Below, piece by piece: positions 34,423 through 43,451 of a stretch of 64,000 nucleotides of DNA. This DNA is from CAVYGN01 sp964413265. Its GTDB lineage: Bacteria > Spirochaetota > Brevinematia > Brevinematales > JAOACQ01. The stretch covers positions 12,345 through 76,344 of the forward strand of contig CAYPRX010000006.1 of NCBI GenBank assembly GCA_964413265.1, written 5' to 3'. Each line of letters begins with the position of its first letter. Positions within the stretch are counted from its first letter, which is position 1. The translations under genes were made by a program, and so were the position numbers. The notes under the pieces were generated by a model. It saw only the letters and a list, made by a program, of their open reading frames with translations. It was not told the DNA's origin and searched no databases.

Positions 34423-35766
34423 TCAGCAGTTAAATTTAAAATTTTCAAGGAAATTTGTCGAGTACATGCCCTTCAGAAAATCCGGGCTTTCAAGTAGTTT
34501 TTCATAAAAAGGAATGGTCGTTTTTATGCCTGATGCCCTGAATTCCTGCAGGGCCCTTTTCATTCTGGCAATTGCCTCTTCCCTGTTCCTTCCCCAAACA
34601 ATGACCTTTGCAAGCAGAGAATCATAGAATTTAGGAATTTCATAACCGGAGTAGCAATGTGTATCCACTCTGATCCCCGGCCCTCCGGGTAAATGAAAAT
34701 CCTGGATTACACCTGGAGTCGGCATGAAATTCATGTAGGGATCTTCCGCATTAATGCGGCATTCTATGGCATTGCCCTTGAATTCCACATCTTCCTGCTT
34801 GAACGACAGCCTTTCGCCCATAGCAGTCCTTATCTGCTCTTTAACTATATCAATGCTGGTCCTCATTTCCGTAACAGGGTGTTCAACCTGGATCCTTGTA
34901 TTAACTTCCATAAAGTAGAATTTACCGTCGGTATCATAAAGGAATTCCATTGTACCGGCACCTGAATAGCCGACCTTTTTAACACCCTTCTTGACAGCCT
35001 CACCCATCTTCTCCCGTACATCGGCCGAAAGGCTCGGGCTTGGAGATTCCTCGACCAGCTTCTGATGCCTTCTCTGTATCGAGCAGTCTCTTTCTCCCAG
35101 GTGTACTACATTTCCATAATTGTCCGCCAGGAATTGAATCTCTATATGTCTGGGTTCCCTCAGAAACTTTTCCACGTAGACATCTGGATTTCCGAAAGCT
35201 GACTTAGCTTCAGCCTGGGCGATGGGTATTATATTGGCAAGTTCCTCATCAGACCATGCGACCCTCATCCCCTTTCCGCCTCCTCCGGCAACCGCTTTGA
35301 CTATTACCGGATAGCCTGCTTTGGAGGCGAATTCAAGCGGCTCGCGGGTATCCGTAATAATGTCAGTTCCGGGAGTTATCGGGACCCCGATCTCCTTCAT
35401 GGTATTCCTTGCATATGCCTTGTTGCCGAGCAGGTCTATGACTTCGGCAGAAGGCCCTATGAAGGTGATTTTGTGATCCTTGCATATCCCTGAAAATTTG
35501 GGGTTCTCCGCCAGGAAACCATAGCCAGGATGTATGGCGTCGGCCCCGGTAATCTCTGCTGCACTGATGACGGCAAGTATATTTAAATAACTTTCGCTGG
35601 AAAGCGCCGGGCCAATGCAGACATCCTGATCCGACAGCTGGGTATGGAGGCATTGCTCGTCAGCCTCGGAGTGAACAGATACAGTCGGTATTCCCAGTTC
35701 CTTAGCTGCACGGATAATCCTGACAGCTATTTCACCCCTGTTTGCAATCAGTATTTTTCTAAACAT
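34423..35766 (-). CDS. accC: Biotin carboxylase subunit of acetyl-CoA carboxylase
   Basis: 447 residues. The ATP-grasp glycine loop AGGGGKGMR, the catalytic region GERDCSIQRRHQKLVEE, and MEVNTRIQVEHPVTE are all present, along with the N-terminal KILIANRGEIAVRI. It carboxylates the biotin of the carrier protein with bicarbonate and ATP, the first half-reaction of malonyl-CoA synthesis. The upstream partner is a BCCP-like protein that lacks the biotinyl lysine, so the true carrier may be encoded elsewhere. Confidence 0.95.
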   Translation of the reverse strand: MFRKILIANRGEIAVRIIRAAKELGIPTVSVHSEADEQCLHTQLSDQDVCIGPALSSESYLNILAVISAAEITGADAIHPGYGFLAENPKFSGICKDHKITFIGPSAEVIDLLGNKAYARNTMKEIGVPITPGTDIITDTREPLEFASKAGYPVIVKAVAGGGGKGMRVAWSDEELANIIPIAQAEAKSAFGNPDVYVEKFLREPRHIEIQFLADNYGNVVHLGERDCSIQRRHQKLVEESPSPSLSADVREKMGEAVKKGVKKVGYSGAGTMEFLYDTDGKFYFMEVNTRIQVEHPVTEMRTSIDIVKEQIRTAMGERLSFKQEDVEFKGNAIECRINAEDPYMNFMPTPGVIQDFHLPGGPGIRVDTHCYSGYEIPKFYDSLLAKVIVWGRNREEAIARMKRALQEFRASGIKTTIPFYEKLLESPDFLKGMYSTNFLENFKFNC

Positions 35767-35778
35767 TATTATTCTCCA

Positions 35779-36213
35779 TTAATGCTCAATTTCAAAGCGC
35801 ATAACAGGCTGTCCGTATTCAATGGGCTGACCCTCCTCAACCAGAACTTCTTTCACTTTGCCGTTTACCTCAGACGTGATATCCTGAAGAACACCCAGCA
35901 CCCGTACATGCCCGACAATGTCTCCCTTTTTAACAACATCCCTTAACTTAATATAATTCTCGCCAGTTTTGGAGTTGAGCCTTGTAAAAAATCCAATCCA
36001 TTTTGAGTGAAGTTCATAAATTCCGGGATCGGCAGGTGATGGGTCGGCTGCTTTCGGCGGAGCAGGCGGCTTCACCCGGTTTGTTCTGAGCTTTTTTTTC
36101 GCATGTGAGATCGTCATCCTGAGAGCGTCTTTGCCATGACGAATTTCTATCTCGCCTATATCGCTCCCTGAAAATATATTCTGAATCTTTTTAATGTCCT
36201 TGATATCTATCAT
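35779..36213 (-). CDS. BCCP-like protein lacking the biotinyl lysine (AccB homologue)
   Basis: 144 residues with the AccB layout: a short N-terminal region (KDIKKIQNIFSGSDIGEIEI), a Pro/Ala linker (PPAPPKAADPSPADPG) and a C-terminal biotinyl fold (VKKGDIVG ... EVNGKVKEVLVEEGQPIEYGQ). At the place of the E-A-M-K-M biotinylation motif it reads R-V-L-G-V, so the modified lysine is G107. The fold-forming residues around it are kept, which argues against simple decay. Plant BADC proteins, which lack biotin and regulate acetyl-CoA carboxylase, are a precedent. It lies between efp and accC in the usual accB position. Confidence 0.85.
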   Translation of the reverse strand: MIDIKDIKKIQNIFSGSDIGEIEIRHGKDALRMTISHAKKKLRTNRVKPPAPPKAADPSPADPGIYELHSKWIGFFTRLNSKTGENYIKLRDVVKKGDIVGHVRVLGVLQDITSEVNGKVKEVLVEEGQPIEYGQPVMRFEIEH

Positions 36214-36222
36214 AACACCCCC

Positions 36223-36783
36223 CTACTTGACCCTTTCTATGTATCTGTCATCCCTTGTATCTATCCTGATCTTCTCGCCTTTTCCGACAAAAAGAGGCAC
36301 CTGCACAACTGCCCCTGTTTCAAGTGTAGCCGGCTTCGACCCTCCGCTTACCGTATCACCCCGCAGGCCGGGGTCTGTTTCAGTTATAAAAAGATCTACG
36401 AACATTGGCGGCTCCACGCTGATTATCTCATCTTTATAGATGGAAAGTGTGCATGCCATCTCGTTTTTCAGATATTTCGCAGCTTCTCCCACAATATCCT
36501 CCGGAACTGAATACTGCTCATATGTCTCATTATCCATGAAAAGAAAATGGTCATCTTCCTTATAAAGGAGCTGTGCTTCCTTGCTTTCCACGAAAACGTC
36601 CTCAAGGGACTCGCCTGCACGGAAGGTTTTCTCAATCACCGTATCCTTTATAATGTTCCTCAGCTTTGTTCTTACTATAGCGCCACCCTTGCCGGGTTTG
36701 TGATGCTGATACCAAAGTACTGAATAAAGTTCACCGTCTATTTTAAGAACTAACCCTTTTTTTAAAACGTTAGACGAAACCAT
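36223..36783 (-). CDS. efp: Translation elongation factor P
   Basis: 186 residues, three OB-like domains. It relieves ribosome stalling at polyproline. The tip-loop residue is lysine K32 in HHKPGKGGA, matching the lysylated position of E. coli EF-P rather than the rhamnosylated arginine type. The C-terminal signature region GDTVSGGSKPATLETGAVVQVP is intact. GGAGG precedes the ATG. It is in the M24 peptidase-efp-accB-accC order common in bacteria. Confidence 0.95.
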   Translation of the reverse strand: MVSSNVLKKGLVLKIDGELYSVLWYQHHKPGKGGAIVRTKLRNIIKDTVIEKTFRAGESLEDVFVESKEAQLLYKEDDHFLFMDNETYEQYSVPEDIVGEAAKYLKNEMACTLSIYKDEIISVEPPMFVDLFITETDPGLRGDTVSGGSKPATLETGAVVQVPLFVGKGEKIRIDTRDDRYIERVK

Positions 36784-36794
36784 ATGTCCTCCAA

Positions 36795-37874
36795 TTATAG
36801 TTCATACCTGGAGGCTGTCAAGACATCGCATCCTTTTTTTTTCACGAGAACCATATCCTCAAGCCTGATTCCGCCCTTCCCCGGGAGATAAATACCCGGC
36901 TCTACTGTGATGATCATTCCCTCCGCCAGGACCGATTCTTCGCTTTCTGACAACGCGGGGGCTTCATGTACCTGAAGTCCCACCCCATGCCCTGTCGAGT
37001 GAGGAAAAAATTCTCCGTATCCAGCGTCCCTTATCACACCTGCCGCTGCTTCATGCACTTCTCCGCTTTTTACGCCGTCACTGACCAAAGACTCGGATTT
37101 CTTAAGGGCTTCCAGAACAACTCTGTGGATCTCCTGTATTTTCGGGTCGATTATTTTACCTAAATAATAGCATCTTGTAAAGTCTGAGCAGTATCCATCT
37201 TTTTTTATCCCGAAATCAAGAAGGATAATTTCATCATTTGAAATTAATTTAGAGCTCGCAGTTCCATGCGGCAATGCGCTCCTGGGGCCAGATGCCACGA
37301 TCGTTTCAAATGAAGGAGCCTTTGCTCCCTGTTTTATGAGGTAGAACTCGATTTCTGCGGCTATTTCCTTTTCACTAAGTCCCTCTCTTATCAGAGGAAG
37401 TGCCATATGGTAACCAAGCTCTGTGATCATAAGATTATTCCTGATAATCTCGATCTCGTATTCGTCCTTGCATAGTCGAAGGTCTTTTATTATCGAGCTG
37501 TTCCTGATTTCTATTTCTGCAGGTTCAAGGATCTTTTTAATCTCTTCTGCAAACTCAAGGCTTATCTCCCTTTTTGAGAGAAGGAGAACCGAGATCCTAA
37601 GATCTTCTATCAGCGATTTAAGAAGTGCCATCAGCCTTTTTCCCGGCTTCACCTCTTCTACGTTAACCTCAACCCTTTTTTCTATCCTGAACTGCTCAAT
37701 GTAGCGGCCGTCAGTTATAAAGTAGGCTCCTCCCTGAACAATGAAAAGGCTCGAATCATCCCCCGTGAACCCTGTCAGATAGTAAACCTCTTCAGGGACA
37801 TTGACATAAATCGCCTCTCCCTCCTTTATGCTTTCCATTATCTTTGAAAGGCGGATGCTAAAATAATTACGCAT
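36795..37874 (-). CDS. M24 family aminopeptidase (Xaa-Pro peptidase type)
   Basis: 359 residues, creatinase-like N-terminal domain then a pita-bread metallopeptidase. Metal ligands are visible in LLDFGIKKDGYCSDFTR (two Asp), HSTGHGVGLQVHE (His), VEPGIYLPG (Glu) and IRLEDM (Glu). It removes N-terminal residues before proline from peptides in the cytoplasm. It starts 4 nt after the preceding secreted-protein gene and ends 11 nt before efp. Confidence 0.9.
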   Translation of the reverse strand: MRNYFSIRLSKIMESIKEGEAIYVNVPEEVYYLTGFTGDDSSLFIVQGGAYFITDGRYIEQFRIEKRVEVNVEEVKPGKRLMALLKSLIEDLRISVLLLSKREISLEFAEEIKKILEPAEIEIRNSSIIKDLRLCKDEYEIEIIRNNLMITELGYHMALPLIREGLSEKEIAAEIEFYLIKQGAKAPSFETIVASGPRSALPHGTASSKLISNDEIILLDFGIKKDGYCSDFTRCYYLGKIIDPKIQEIHRVVLEALKKSESLVSDGVKSGEVHEAAAGVIRDAGYGEFFPHSTGHGVGLQVHEAPALSESEESVLAEGMIITVEPGIYLPGKGGIRLEDMVLVKKKGCDVLTASRYEL

Positions 37875-37878
37875 GATT

Positions 37879-39126
37879 CTACTCTCCGGAAGGGATCATA
37901 TCATTGGAAAGGCTTTCTTCCTCGTCTGAGAGCTTTTCTTCAAAATGCTTGATATCGGAGTCTATGTCCTTCAGAAAGGTGCTGTTGGTAATGAAAGTGT
38001 TCTTGAAAATTCCCATCAAAATCTCATATTTAATGCTGACTTTATCGATAATTCCGTCCAGGCTCCCTATTTCGTTCAAGAGTTTTGCCTCGCTGGAGGA
38101 AACCGGATGGGTTGTATTAGTAACTGCATTAATATAGTTCGTAACAACATTAGTCATTGAATTTAACTGTGTGTTAGTGATAACATTAGTGATGACAACT
38201 GTGGATACCTGTACTTCAGGAGTTTTTATAGCCGCTGGAGCAACAGGCTCTACAGTATTGGAAACCGGCATGGCTGAAGACTCCGATACAGAAGCCTTTG
38301 ACCGGCTGAAAGGCCCGTAAACACCGTACAGCAGCGTAATACTATTCGTAACTCCCCTTGAGAGCTTAAGCGGGCTATAAAAAATTCCGACGGCACTATC
38401 ATACTGAGGAGTGCCAAGCCTCCTGAAGTCCCTTGAGGAGTCTATATTAAAGTCCCATCTGTTCTCGTTAAATCTTTCCCATGATGCGAAGATGATCCTG
38501 ACCGGTAATGTCGAATTTTCTATAGTTTCCTGTGCCCTTACAACAGGATTATTATAATTGTCACAGGAATACCAGTATGCCGGTATAGAATCCTTGTACA
38601 GCAGAGTCTCCCTGCTTATATCGCCTGTTCCGGCTATGCTGTACATTTTAGGCTCCGAGCTCCCCAGAAACGTATCAAGGACAACCCTTGTCTCAACCGT
38701 CGCTTCTTGAGTACCGCTGTAAATATAAGAAAATGTTAATTTCATTGTATCCGGAGCCCCAGAAGAAATTCCGGCAACTATTCCAGCAGATTGGATTACC
38801 GTGAGGTCCTGCAACACCCACTCTGAAATGATATTTTCGCCACTGATAAAGGGCTTTTGTTTGAAAAAGCCGCTTTCACTCCCGTAAATACTGTACTGAC
38901 CGTTGTAAGATATTGTCATGAAAGATGTCAGCGGAAGATACGGATATAGTATAGGCCTGTAATTAAATAAGTTGGTATTGGTACCGGAAATTGCTTCATC
39001 CATAGTTAACCTTGCAGAATCGTAATCTTCAGAGATTATAACGTACCTGTTCGAAAGCTTTACCCAGCCTCCGTAAAGGCATCCGGCTAAAGCAAAAAAT
39101 ATAAAAAATAAAACTGTAAATCTCAT
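37879..39126 (-). CDS. Secreted protein or lipoprotein with Thr-Asn-rich linker and C-terminal coiled coil
   Basis: 415 residues. A signal peptide with a possible lipobox (ALAGC) is followed by a beta-rich domain of about 280 residues (SYNGQYSIYGSE, KLTFSYIYSG). Next comes a low-complexity segment at about 305-345 dominated by T-N pairs (VVITNVITNTQ, TNVVTNYINAVTNT), and finally a charged coiled-coil-like end (DIDSDIKHFEEKLSDEEESL). I do not recognise the family. Its start overlaps the stop of the upstream TPR gene (ATGA), and that gene has a similar T-N segment. Confidence 0.65.
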   Translation of the reverse strand: MRFTVLFFIFFALAGCLYGGWVKLSNRYVIISEDYDSARLTMDEAISGTNTNLFNYRPILYPYLPLTSFMTISYNGQYSIYGSESGFFKQKPFISGENIISEWVLQDLTVIQSAGIVAGISSGAPDTMKLTFSYIYSGTQEATVETRVVLDTFLGSSEPKMYSIAGTGDISRETLLYKDSIPAYWYSCDNYNNPVVRAQETIENSTLPVRIIFASWERFNENRWDFNIDSSRDFRRLGTPQYDSAVGIFYSPLKLSRGVTNSITLLYGVYGPFSRSKASVSESSAMPVSNTVEPVAPAAIKTPEVQVSTVVITNVITNTQLNSMTNVVTNYINAVTNTTHPVSSSEAKLLNEIGSLDGIIDKVSIKYEILMGIFKNTFITNSTFLKDIDSDIKHFEEKLSDEEESLSNDMIPSGE

Positions 39127-39923
39127 TTTGAAAAACCCTGCTCAGTCCAATTCTGCTCTTTAAGCCTTGAGAGTGCATCGACCCTTGCAGCCTTTATCTC
39201 AAGCAGTCTCTGCTTTATTGCAAGCAGCCGCGATATCCTTTCCAGAATAGCTTTCTCCATCTCGAAATTAACGTTTTCAGTGTTATTTGTAATATTAATC
39301 AAAATATTATTTGTTTCAAAAGTGTTTGTAACCTGTTTCTCATTTAAATTCTCAAGAATTGAAATGGAATTCCTGGACTCAAAGGTTAAATCGCTCTCCA
39401 TATAATTATTAAGAATGAACTTGTAAAACGAAATTGCCTTGAAATAATCACCTTTACCAGCATAAGCCCTCGCCATCCAGTAATATGCATGATCTTCCAG
39501 TCTGTCCATTCCTCCATAGTGACTTAAGTAGTCTTCCAGGATTGCAATACCCTCATTAAGCCTCCCTGATATGATGAGGGTTCTCCCGAGTTTGTAAAGG
39601 TCCCTTGGATAGATATCCTCTTCGTAATATAATCCGGCTACGGTCTTATAAAAGTCTACAGCTCTCTCATAATCCTGCCTGATAAAGGCTATTTCCCCCA
39701 GAAAATAATACGATTTAGCAGTATAAGGGTCAAAAAGTGAATTTCTCGGCAGGCTCATTCCGATTATTCTTCTGAAATTGTCCCCTGCTTTTTTAAGATC
39801 TCTGCCGGTAAAAGATGTCATTCCATCCAGATAAATTTTCCTTACCTGACCGATTTCCTGTGAGTTTCCCGCCGATGCCGTCCACAAGACAAATAATATC
39901 ATGAATCCTGAAAGCCTAGACAT
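39123..39923 (-). CDS. Secreted tetratricopeptide-repeat protein with Thr-Asn-rich segment
   Basis: 266 residues with a signal peptide (1-21, WTASAGNSQ). Three or four TPR-like units follow (YFLGEIAFIRQDYERAVDFY, LGRTLIISGRLNEGIAILE, YWMARAYAGKGDYFKAISFY). A T/N-rich segment (VTNTFETNNILINITNNTEN, about 197-217) precedes a C-terminal coiled coil. It resembles YbgF/BamD-like periplasmic TPR proteins in layout only. It overlaps aroQ by 8 nt upstream and the next secreted-protein gene by 4 nt. Confidence 0.75.
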   Translation of the reverse strand: MSRLSGFMILFVLWTASAGNSQEIGQVRKIYLDGMTSFTGRDLKKAGDNFRRIIGMSLPRNSLFDPYTAKSYYFLGEIAFIRQDYERAVDFYKTVAGLYYEEDIYPRDLYKLGRTLIISGRLNEGIAILEDYLSHYGGMDRLEDHAYYWMARAYAGKGDYFKAISFYKFILNNYMESDLTFESRNSISILENLNEKQVTNTFETNNILINITNNTENVNFEMEKAILERISRLLAIKQRLLEIKAARVDALSRLKEQNWTEQGFSK

Positions 39924-40365
39924 TATTTCCTCTCTTTAAAAATTCAGCCATAGCTTCCAGTGCCAGTTCATAGGAGTACGCTCCGAACCCTGAAATTATG
40001 CCCAAAGCTATCCCTGACAGGTATGAGACCGTCCTGAACTCTTCCCTGGCGAAAATATTCGACATATGCACTTCCACAAAAGGTATCTTTACCGATAGTA
40101 TTGCATCCCTGATCGCAATTGAGGTATGGGTATAAGCACCTGCATTAATGACAAGCCCCGCCGCATCCTTACCCTCAGCCTGTATAAAACCAACTATTTC
40201 CCCTTCACTGTTCGACTGAAATTTTTTCAGGGAGAAGCCAAGTTTTTCCGCCTTTTTCGTCATGTGGTTTTCTATTTCAGTTAAATTTGTATGCCCGTAT
40301 TTAGCGACTTCCCTTATCCCCAGCATATTAAGATTTGGTCCGTTGACAAAGAGAATGATATCCAT
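39916..40365 (-). CDS. aroQ: 3-dehydroquinate dehydratase, type II
   Basis: 149 residues. Shikimate pathway enzyme that dehydrates 3-dehydroquinate. FVNGPNLNMLGIRE and KYGHTNLTEIE at the N-terminus, FQSNSEGEIV, the VINAGAYTHTSIAIRDAI block and EVHMSNIFAREEFR with the later GFGAYSYELA are the type II signatures, including the catalytic Tyr and His positions. Normal length. It is followed by the TPR gene with an 8-nt overlap. Confidence 0.95.
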   Translation of the reverse strand: MDIILFVNGPNLNMLGIREVAKYGHTNLTEIENHMTKKAEKLGFSLKKFQSNSEGEIVGFIQAEGKDAAGLVINAGAYTHTSIAIRDAILSVKIPFVEVHMSNIFAREEFRTVSYLSGIALGIISGFGAYSYELALEAMAEFLKRGNNV

Positions 40366-40390
40366 AATAAACCCCCGGTGTGTGCTTCTG

Positions 40391-41236
40391 CTAATTTTTC
40401 AAGGCATAGTTATCTTTTTTTTCTACAGTGATCCACTCGGGATTAAAATCTAAATCCCTGTTAAGGCAGTAAATAGCCTTTACCCTTACATGAAAGGCTT
40501 CCGATATTTTTACAAGTCTGGTTTTGTCTGAAGTCGATGAGATCATGTAATTATCCTCCGAACTGTTATCAAGTTCCGGCAAGGCTGTTCTTTCGAGGCT
40601 GTCAAAATTCATATAAATGAGTATGATATTGGCGCTTTTATATCTCAGGACAAAAAAACCATCCCTGGACAGAGAAAAATCAACTCCCCTTATAGACATA
40701 TCGAATAAAGGTACCAGAACTGTGGAACTCAATATTTTTTTATTTTTCGTATAATAAGCGATGAATTCATCCTCCCCCACAGAGGGTTCCTTAGACAGAA
40801 GGATCAGGAAATGAGGGCTTCTGCTTAGTGTAAATTGGGAATTTATGCTTACTATTGCAAAATCATACCTGTAATTATCCCCATATGGAGGAGTTTTTAT
40901 GTATGACTTATCCAAGAAATTATCCGAGGGGATATTTACCCTGAACTGGTAGACAGCGCTCTCCTCCAGACCTCTGAACACCATTTTGTGGAAAGAGGAA
41001 GGTTTAGGATCAGTGCGCAGCCAGTCTATATTCCCAACCATGGAAAACAGGATTGAAGTGGGTCTCTCTTCTTCTGTAAAATAGTTTATTGAAACGGAGT
41101 TCATGCTCTTATCGGCAGGAAGGAAAAAAGGACCGAATTCATGCGAAACTGTATCGGTCCTTACTGTATTTTTAGGCTCCTGAACACAGCCTGACAGGGC
41201 CACCACCATTATAAGAATAGATATTCTAATTTTCAT
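40391..41236 (-). CDS. Hypothetical lipoprotein
   Basis: 281 residues with a lipoprotein signal peptide (ALSGC at the lipobox, cysteine near 17). The mature region up to about 110 has a fibronectin-like run (SVSINYFTEEERPTSILFSM, MVFRGLEESAVYQFRVNIP) resembling the N-terminal part of purple-acid-phosphatase or FN3 proteins; the rest is beta-rich without recognised motifs. Function unknown. Its ribosome site AAGGAAGG is the right arm of a perfect hairpin. Confidence 0.65.
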   Translation of the reverse strand: MKIRISILIMVVALSGCVQEPKNTVRTDTVSHEFGPFFLPADKSMNSVSINYFTEEERPTSILFSMVGNIDWLRTDPKPSSFHKMVFRGLEESAVYQFRVNIPSDNFLDKSYIKTPPYGDNYRYDFAIVSINSQFTLSRSPHFLILLSKEPSVGEDEFIAYYTKNKKILSSTVLVPLFDMSIRGVDFSLSRDGFFVLRYKSANIILIYMNFDSLERTALPELDNSSEDNYMISSTSDKTRLVKISEAFHVRVKAIYCLNRDLDFNPEWITVEKKDNYALKN

Positions 41237-41244
41237 TCCATTAA

Positions 41245-41272
41245 CCTTCCTTTATTTATCGGAAAAGGAAGG
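41245..41272 (-). promoter_or_regulatory. Hairpin that pairs the ribosome binding site of the lipoprotein gene
   Basis: On the minus strand CCTTCCTT (41272-41265 transcribed first) can pair perfectly with AAGGAAGG (41252-41245), the Shine-Dalgarno sequence 8 nt before the ATG at 41236. There is no T-run, so it is not a terminator. It could couple translation to the upstream methyltransferase gene; this is inferred. Confidence 0.45.
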
Positions 41273-41280
41273 ATACGGCT

Positions 41281-41988
41281 TTATTTAACTGTATTGTTTA
41301 ATGCTGCCTGTAAAACGGGCAAAACCGCTCTGAAATATAAGAGGGTCCCGTTTTCATATTTATAGGCAGTAAAAATAAATCCGTTTTTTATAAATAAGTC
41401 ATGCAGTTCTTCCTCAGAATAGAGATTTCCGATTATGCGGGATCCTGTTTCATTCCTTTCAGGAACAGGGACACTTGCAAAGAAAATCCCGCCTTTTTTG
41501 AGTACCCTTCTCATTTCCAGGAGTACCATTTCAAGGTCTGAAAAGAAGTTCAGTGAAAGGTTGCATATGCATAAATCGAACACTTTATCAATGAATGGTA
41601 GAAACTCGGCATTGGTCAGATAAAACTCAGCTTCCCTGAACCCGGCTTTTTTGAACTTTTTTAAGGCTATTTTTAGCAGACCCTTGCTTATATCGATACC
41701 ATAGTAAGAATTATCATTACTCAATATATTTGCAATGCTGCCGCTTCCTGTGGCAAGCTCAAGGACCCTCTTTTTATGGAATCCTCCAAGTTCATGCGCC
41801 AGGAATTCATAATGTTTATCCATGGAAGCATTGAATTTCTTCGGGAAAACCGATTTCTTCATAATTCCGTCATACAGGGAAGAAAAAAAATCCCCGATCC
41901 ATGGCTGGGGGTTTTCCTGGCCACCATCGAGAAATAAATAATTGATCCCTTTTTTCTTTATAATTACGATTCCATCCTTTATCACCAT
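41281..41988 (-). CDS. SAM-dependent methyltransferase, class I
   Basis: 235 residues. The SAM-binding motif LELATGSGSIANIL is near 80 and is followed by YYGIDISKGLLKIA. The motif-IV-like LCICNLSLNFFSD and RVLKKGGIFFASVPVP (motif VI region) are typical of UbiE/Methyltransf_11 proteins. The substrate cannot be told. A strong AAGGAGG precedes the ATG. It is 44 nt upstream of the lipoprotein gene, which probably shares its transcript. Confidence 0.82.
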   Translation of the reverse strand: MVIKDGIVIIKKKGINYLFLDGGQENPQPWIGDFFSSLYDGIMKKSVFPKKFNASMDKHYEFLAHELGGFHKKRVLELATGSGSIANILSNDNSYYGIDISKGLLKIALKKFKKAGFREAEFYLTNAEFLPFIDKVFDLCICNLSLNFFSDLEMVLLEMRRVLKKGGIFFASVPVPERNETGSRIIGNLYSEEELHDLFIKNGFIFTAYKYENGTLLYFRAVLPVLQAALNNTVK

Positions 41989-42037
41989 GGACCTCCTTTA
42001 TAACCAGAGACGTATAAAAGGGACATTTATTGCCTGA

Positions 42038-43420
42038 TTAAAAATCCTCTACCAGGTAGGGGCTCTGAGCATCCGCCATTTCCGAAGTATATGTAAAGGC
42101 TTTTTTCACCATTAAATCCTTTGAAATCTCAAGACAGGTAAATGATGAGGGTACGAATCTGTAATTAATTGATGAGTCCCTTAAAACACCATTGAAATTT
42201 ATTTTCACATCCTGATATGATTCTGAGCTCCAGTTAACACAGAAGACGCTGACATTGCCGTATTCGTCCCTGTAGATATAAATTCTCGCTTTTTCATTGA
42301 TCTTATGAATGAATATCATATACTCCTTAATGTGATTCGAAAAAAGCAGGTATGTATAGTACGAAGGTGTGACTTTATGAGAGCCGGCCTTAGCCTTAAT
42401 AAAGCCCAGTCTCCACCCCTCAGAAATGCTCCAGGGCATGACCGAGAGCAGATTAGGCTCAGAGCTCGACACACCAATATTGTCTGCGACCCACAGCGCT
42501 GCATTGAAAGTCCCCGGCATAGCGGATGAAGCTGCTTTCGACACATCACCGTCGGCCGATGAATTCATCTCGCCTATAATAAGGGGAATGCCCGGCGCAT
42601 AAGGATCTGTTAAAGTCCTTATTCCTGAATAAAAATTTCTAAGATCGTCATATTCTTTTATTGCAGCGTCATACGTTGCGGCTGTTACCGGCCAGTAACC
42701 GTATCTATGAAGCGAAAGAATATCCATATAGGGAAAGCATTTTGAAATGAAAGGCCTAACCCATTCTCTGTATTTCCAGCCAAGTTCAAGTCCGACAATT
42801 TTTATTCCCGGAAATTCTCTCTTCACTGCAGCGGAAATATTCGTAAAATTATCTATATAATCATTAATATTAAAATATTCAAGTTTTTCGGAAACTTCAA
42901 GACCGGGATGGCTCTTATTAAGAGATTTATAGCCGTCAGGCTCATTTCCAATGCTGACATATGGTAGCGAATAACCCATGCTGATAAATTCCCTTATCAG
43001 GTTGGTCGCCCTTGTTATCCTTTCTTCGACTGTGCCTCTGCTTGCTACTGGTACCTGGAGAAGCGGCTGTGCTCCGATGGCTTTGCAATAATTCCCGAAA
43101 CGGGCCAGGAATAATCCGGACAATTCCTGAGGTTTCTCCGTGTCATTATTAATCCCCCCCGCCCTGAGAATCGCAATCTTCAAAGGCCTGACCAGGGTTT
43201 CTGTATTGCTGACGCTGTATCCAAATTTATCAACCCAGTTCCAGTAATTAAAGCCGAACAGAAGGGGGCTCACCTTCCTGGCAAATGAAGCGTTGACATC
43301 TATCTCTGTCCTGACAGCATTACCGGCAGCGGGCTTAGTTACTCCGGTACATGATGGAATTACCGTTAATGCGGCCAGTACAGCCCATACGGTTATGGCA
43401 TCAAGTGTTTTTCTTTTCAA
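42038..43420 (-). CDS. Lipoprotein with clan GH-A glycoside hydrolase-like domain
   Basis: 460 residues with a lipoprotein-type signal peptide (VIPSC). A TIM-barrel-like region follows, with the acid/base glutamate E160 in SIGNEPDGY and the likely nucleophile E284 in IIGEMNSS, the N-E-P plus late-Glu pattern of clan GH-A enzymes. A C-terminal beta domain (about 370-440) resembles that of arabinofuranosidase/GH39/GH79-like proteins. The substrate is unknown. The TTG start is supported by GGAGG 5 nt upstream. It has its own promoter and leads the long minus-strand run. Confidence 0.72.
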   Translation of the reverse strand: MKRKTLDAITVWAVLAALTVIPSCTGVTKPAAGNAVRTEIDVNASFARKVSPLLFGFNYWNWVDKFGYSVSNTETLVRPLKIAILRAGGINNDTEKPQELSGLFLARFGNYCKAIGAQPLLQVPVASRGTVEERITRATNLIREFISMGYSLPYVSIGNEPDGYKSLNKSHPGLEVSEKLEYFNINDYIDNFTNISAAVKREFPGIKIVGLELGWKYREWVRPFISKCFPYMDILSLHRYGYWPVTAATYDAAIKEYDDLRNFYSGIRTLTDPYAPGIPLIIGEMNSSADGDVSKAASSAMPGTFNAALWVADNIGVSSSEPNLLSVMPWSISEGWRLGFIKAKAGSHKVTPSYYTYLLFSNHIKEYMIFIHKINEKARIYIYRDEYGNVSVFCVNWSSESYQDVKINFNGVLRDSSINYRFVPSSFTCLEISKDLMVKKAFTYTSEMADAQSPYLVEDF

Positions 43421-43451
43421 ATCTTCCTCCTCGAGACAAAAAATTAATAAT

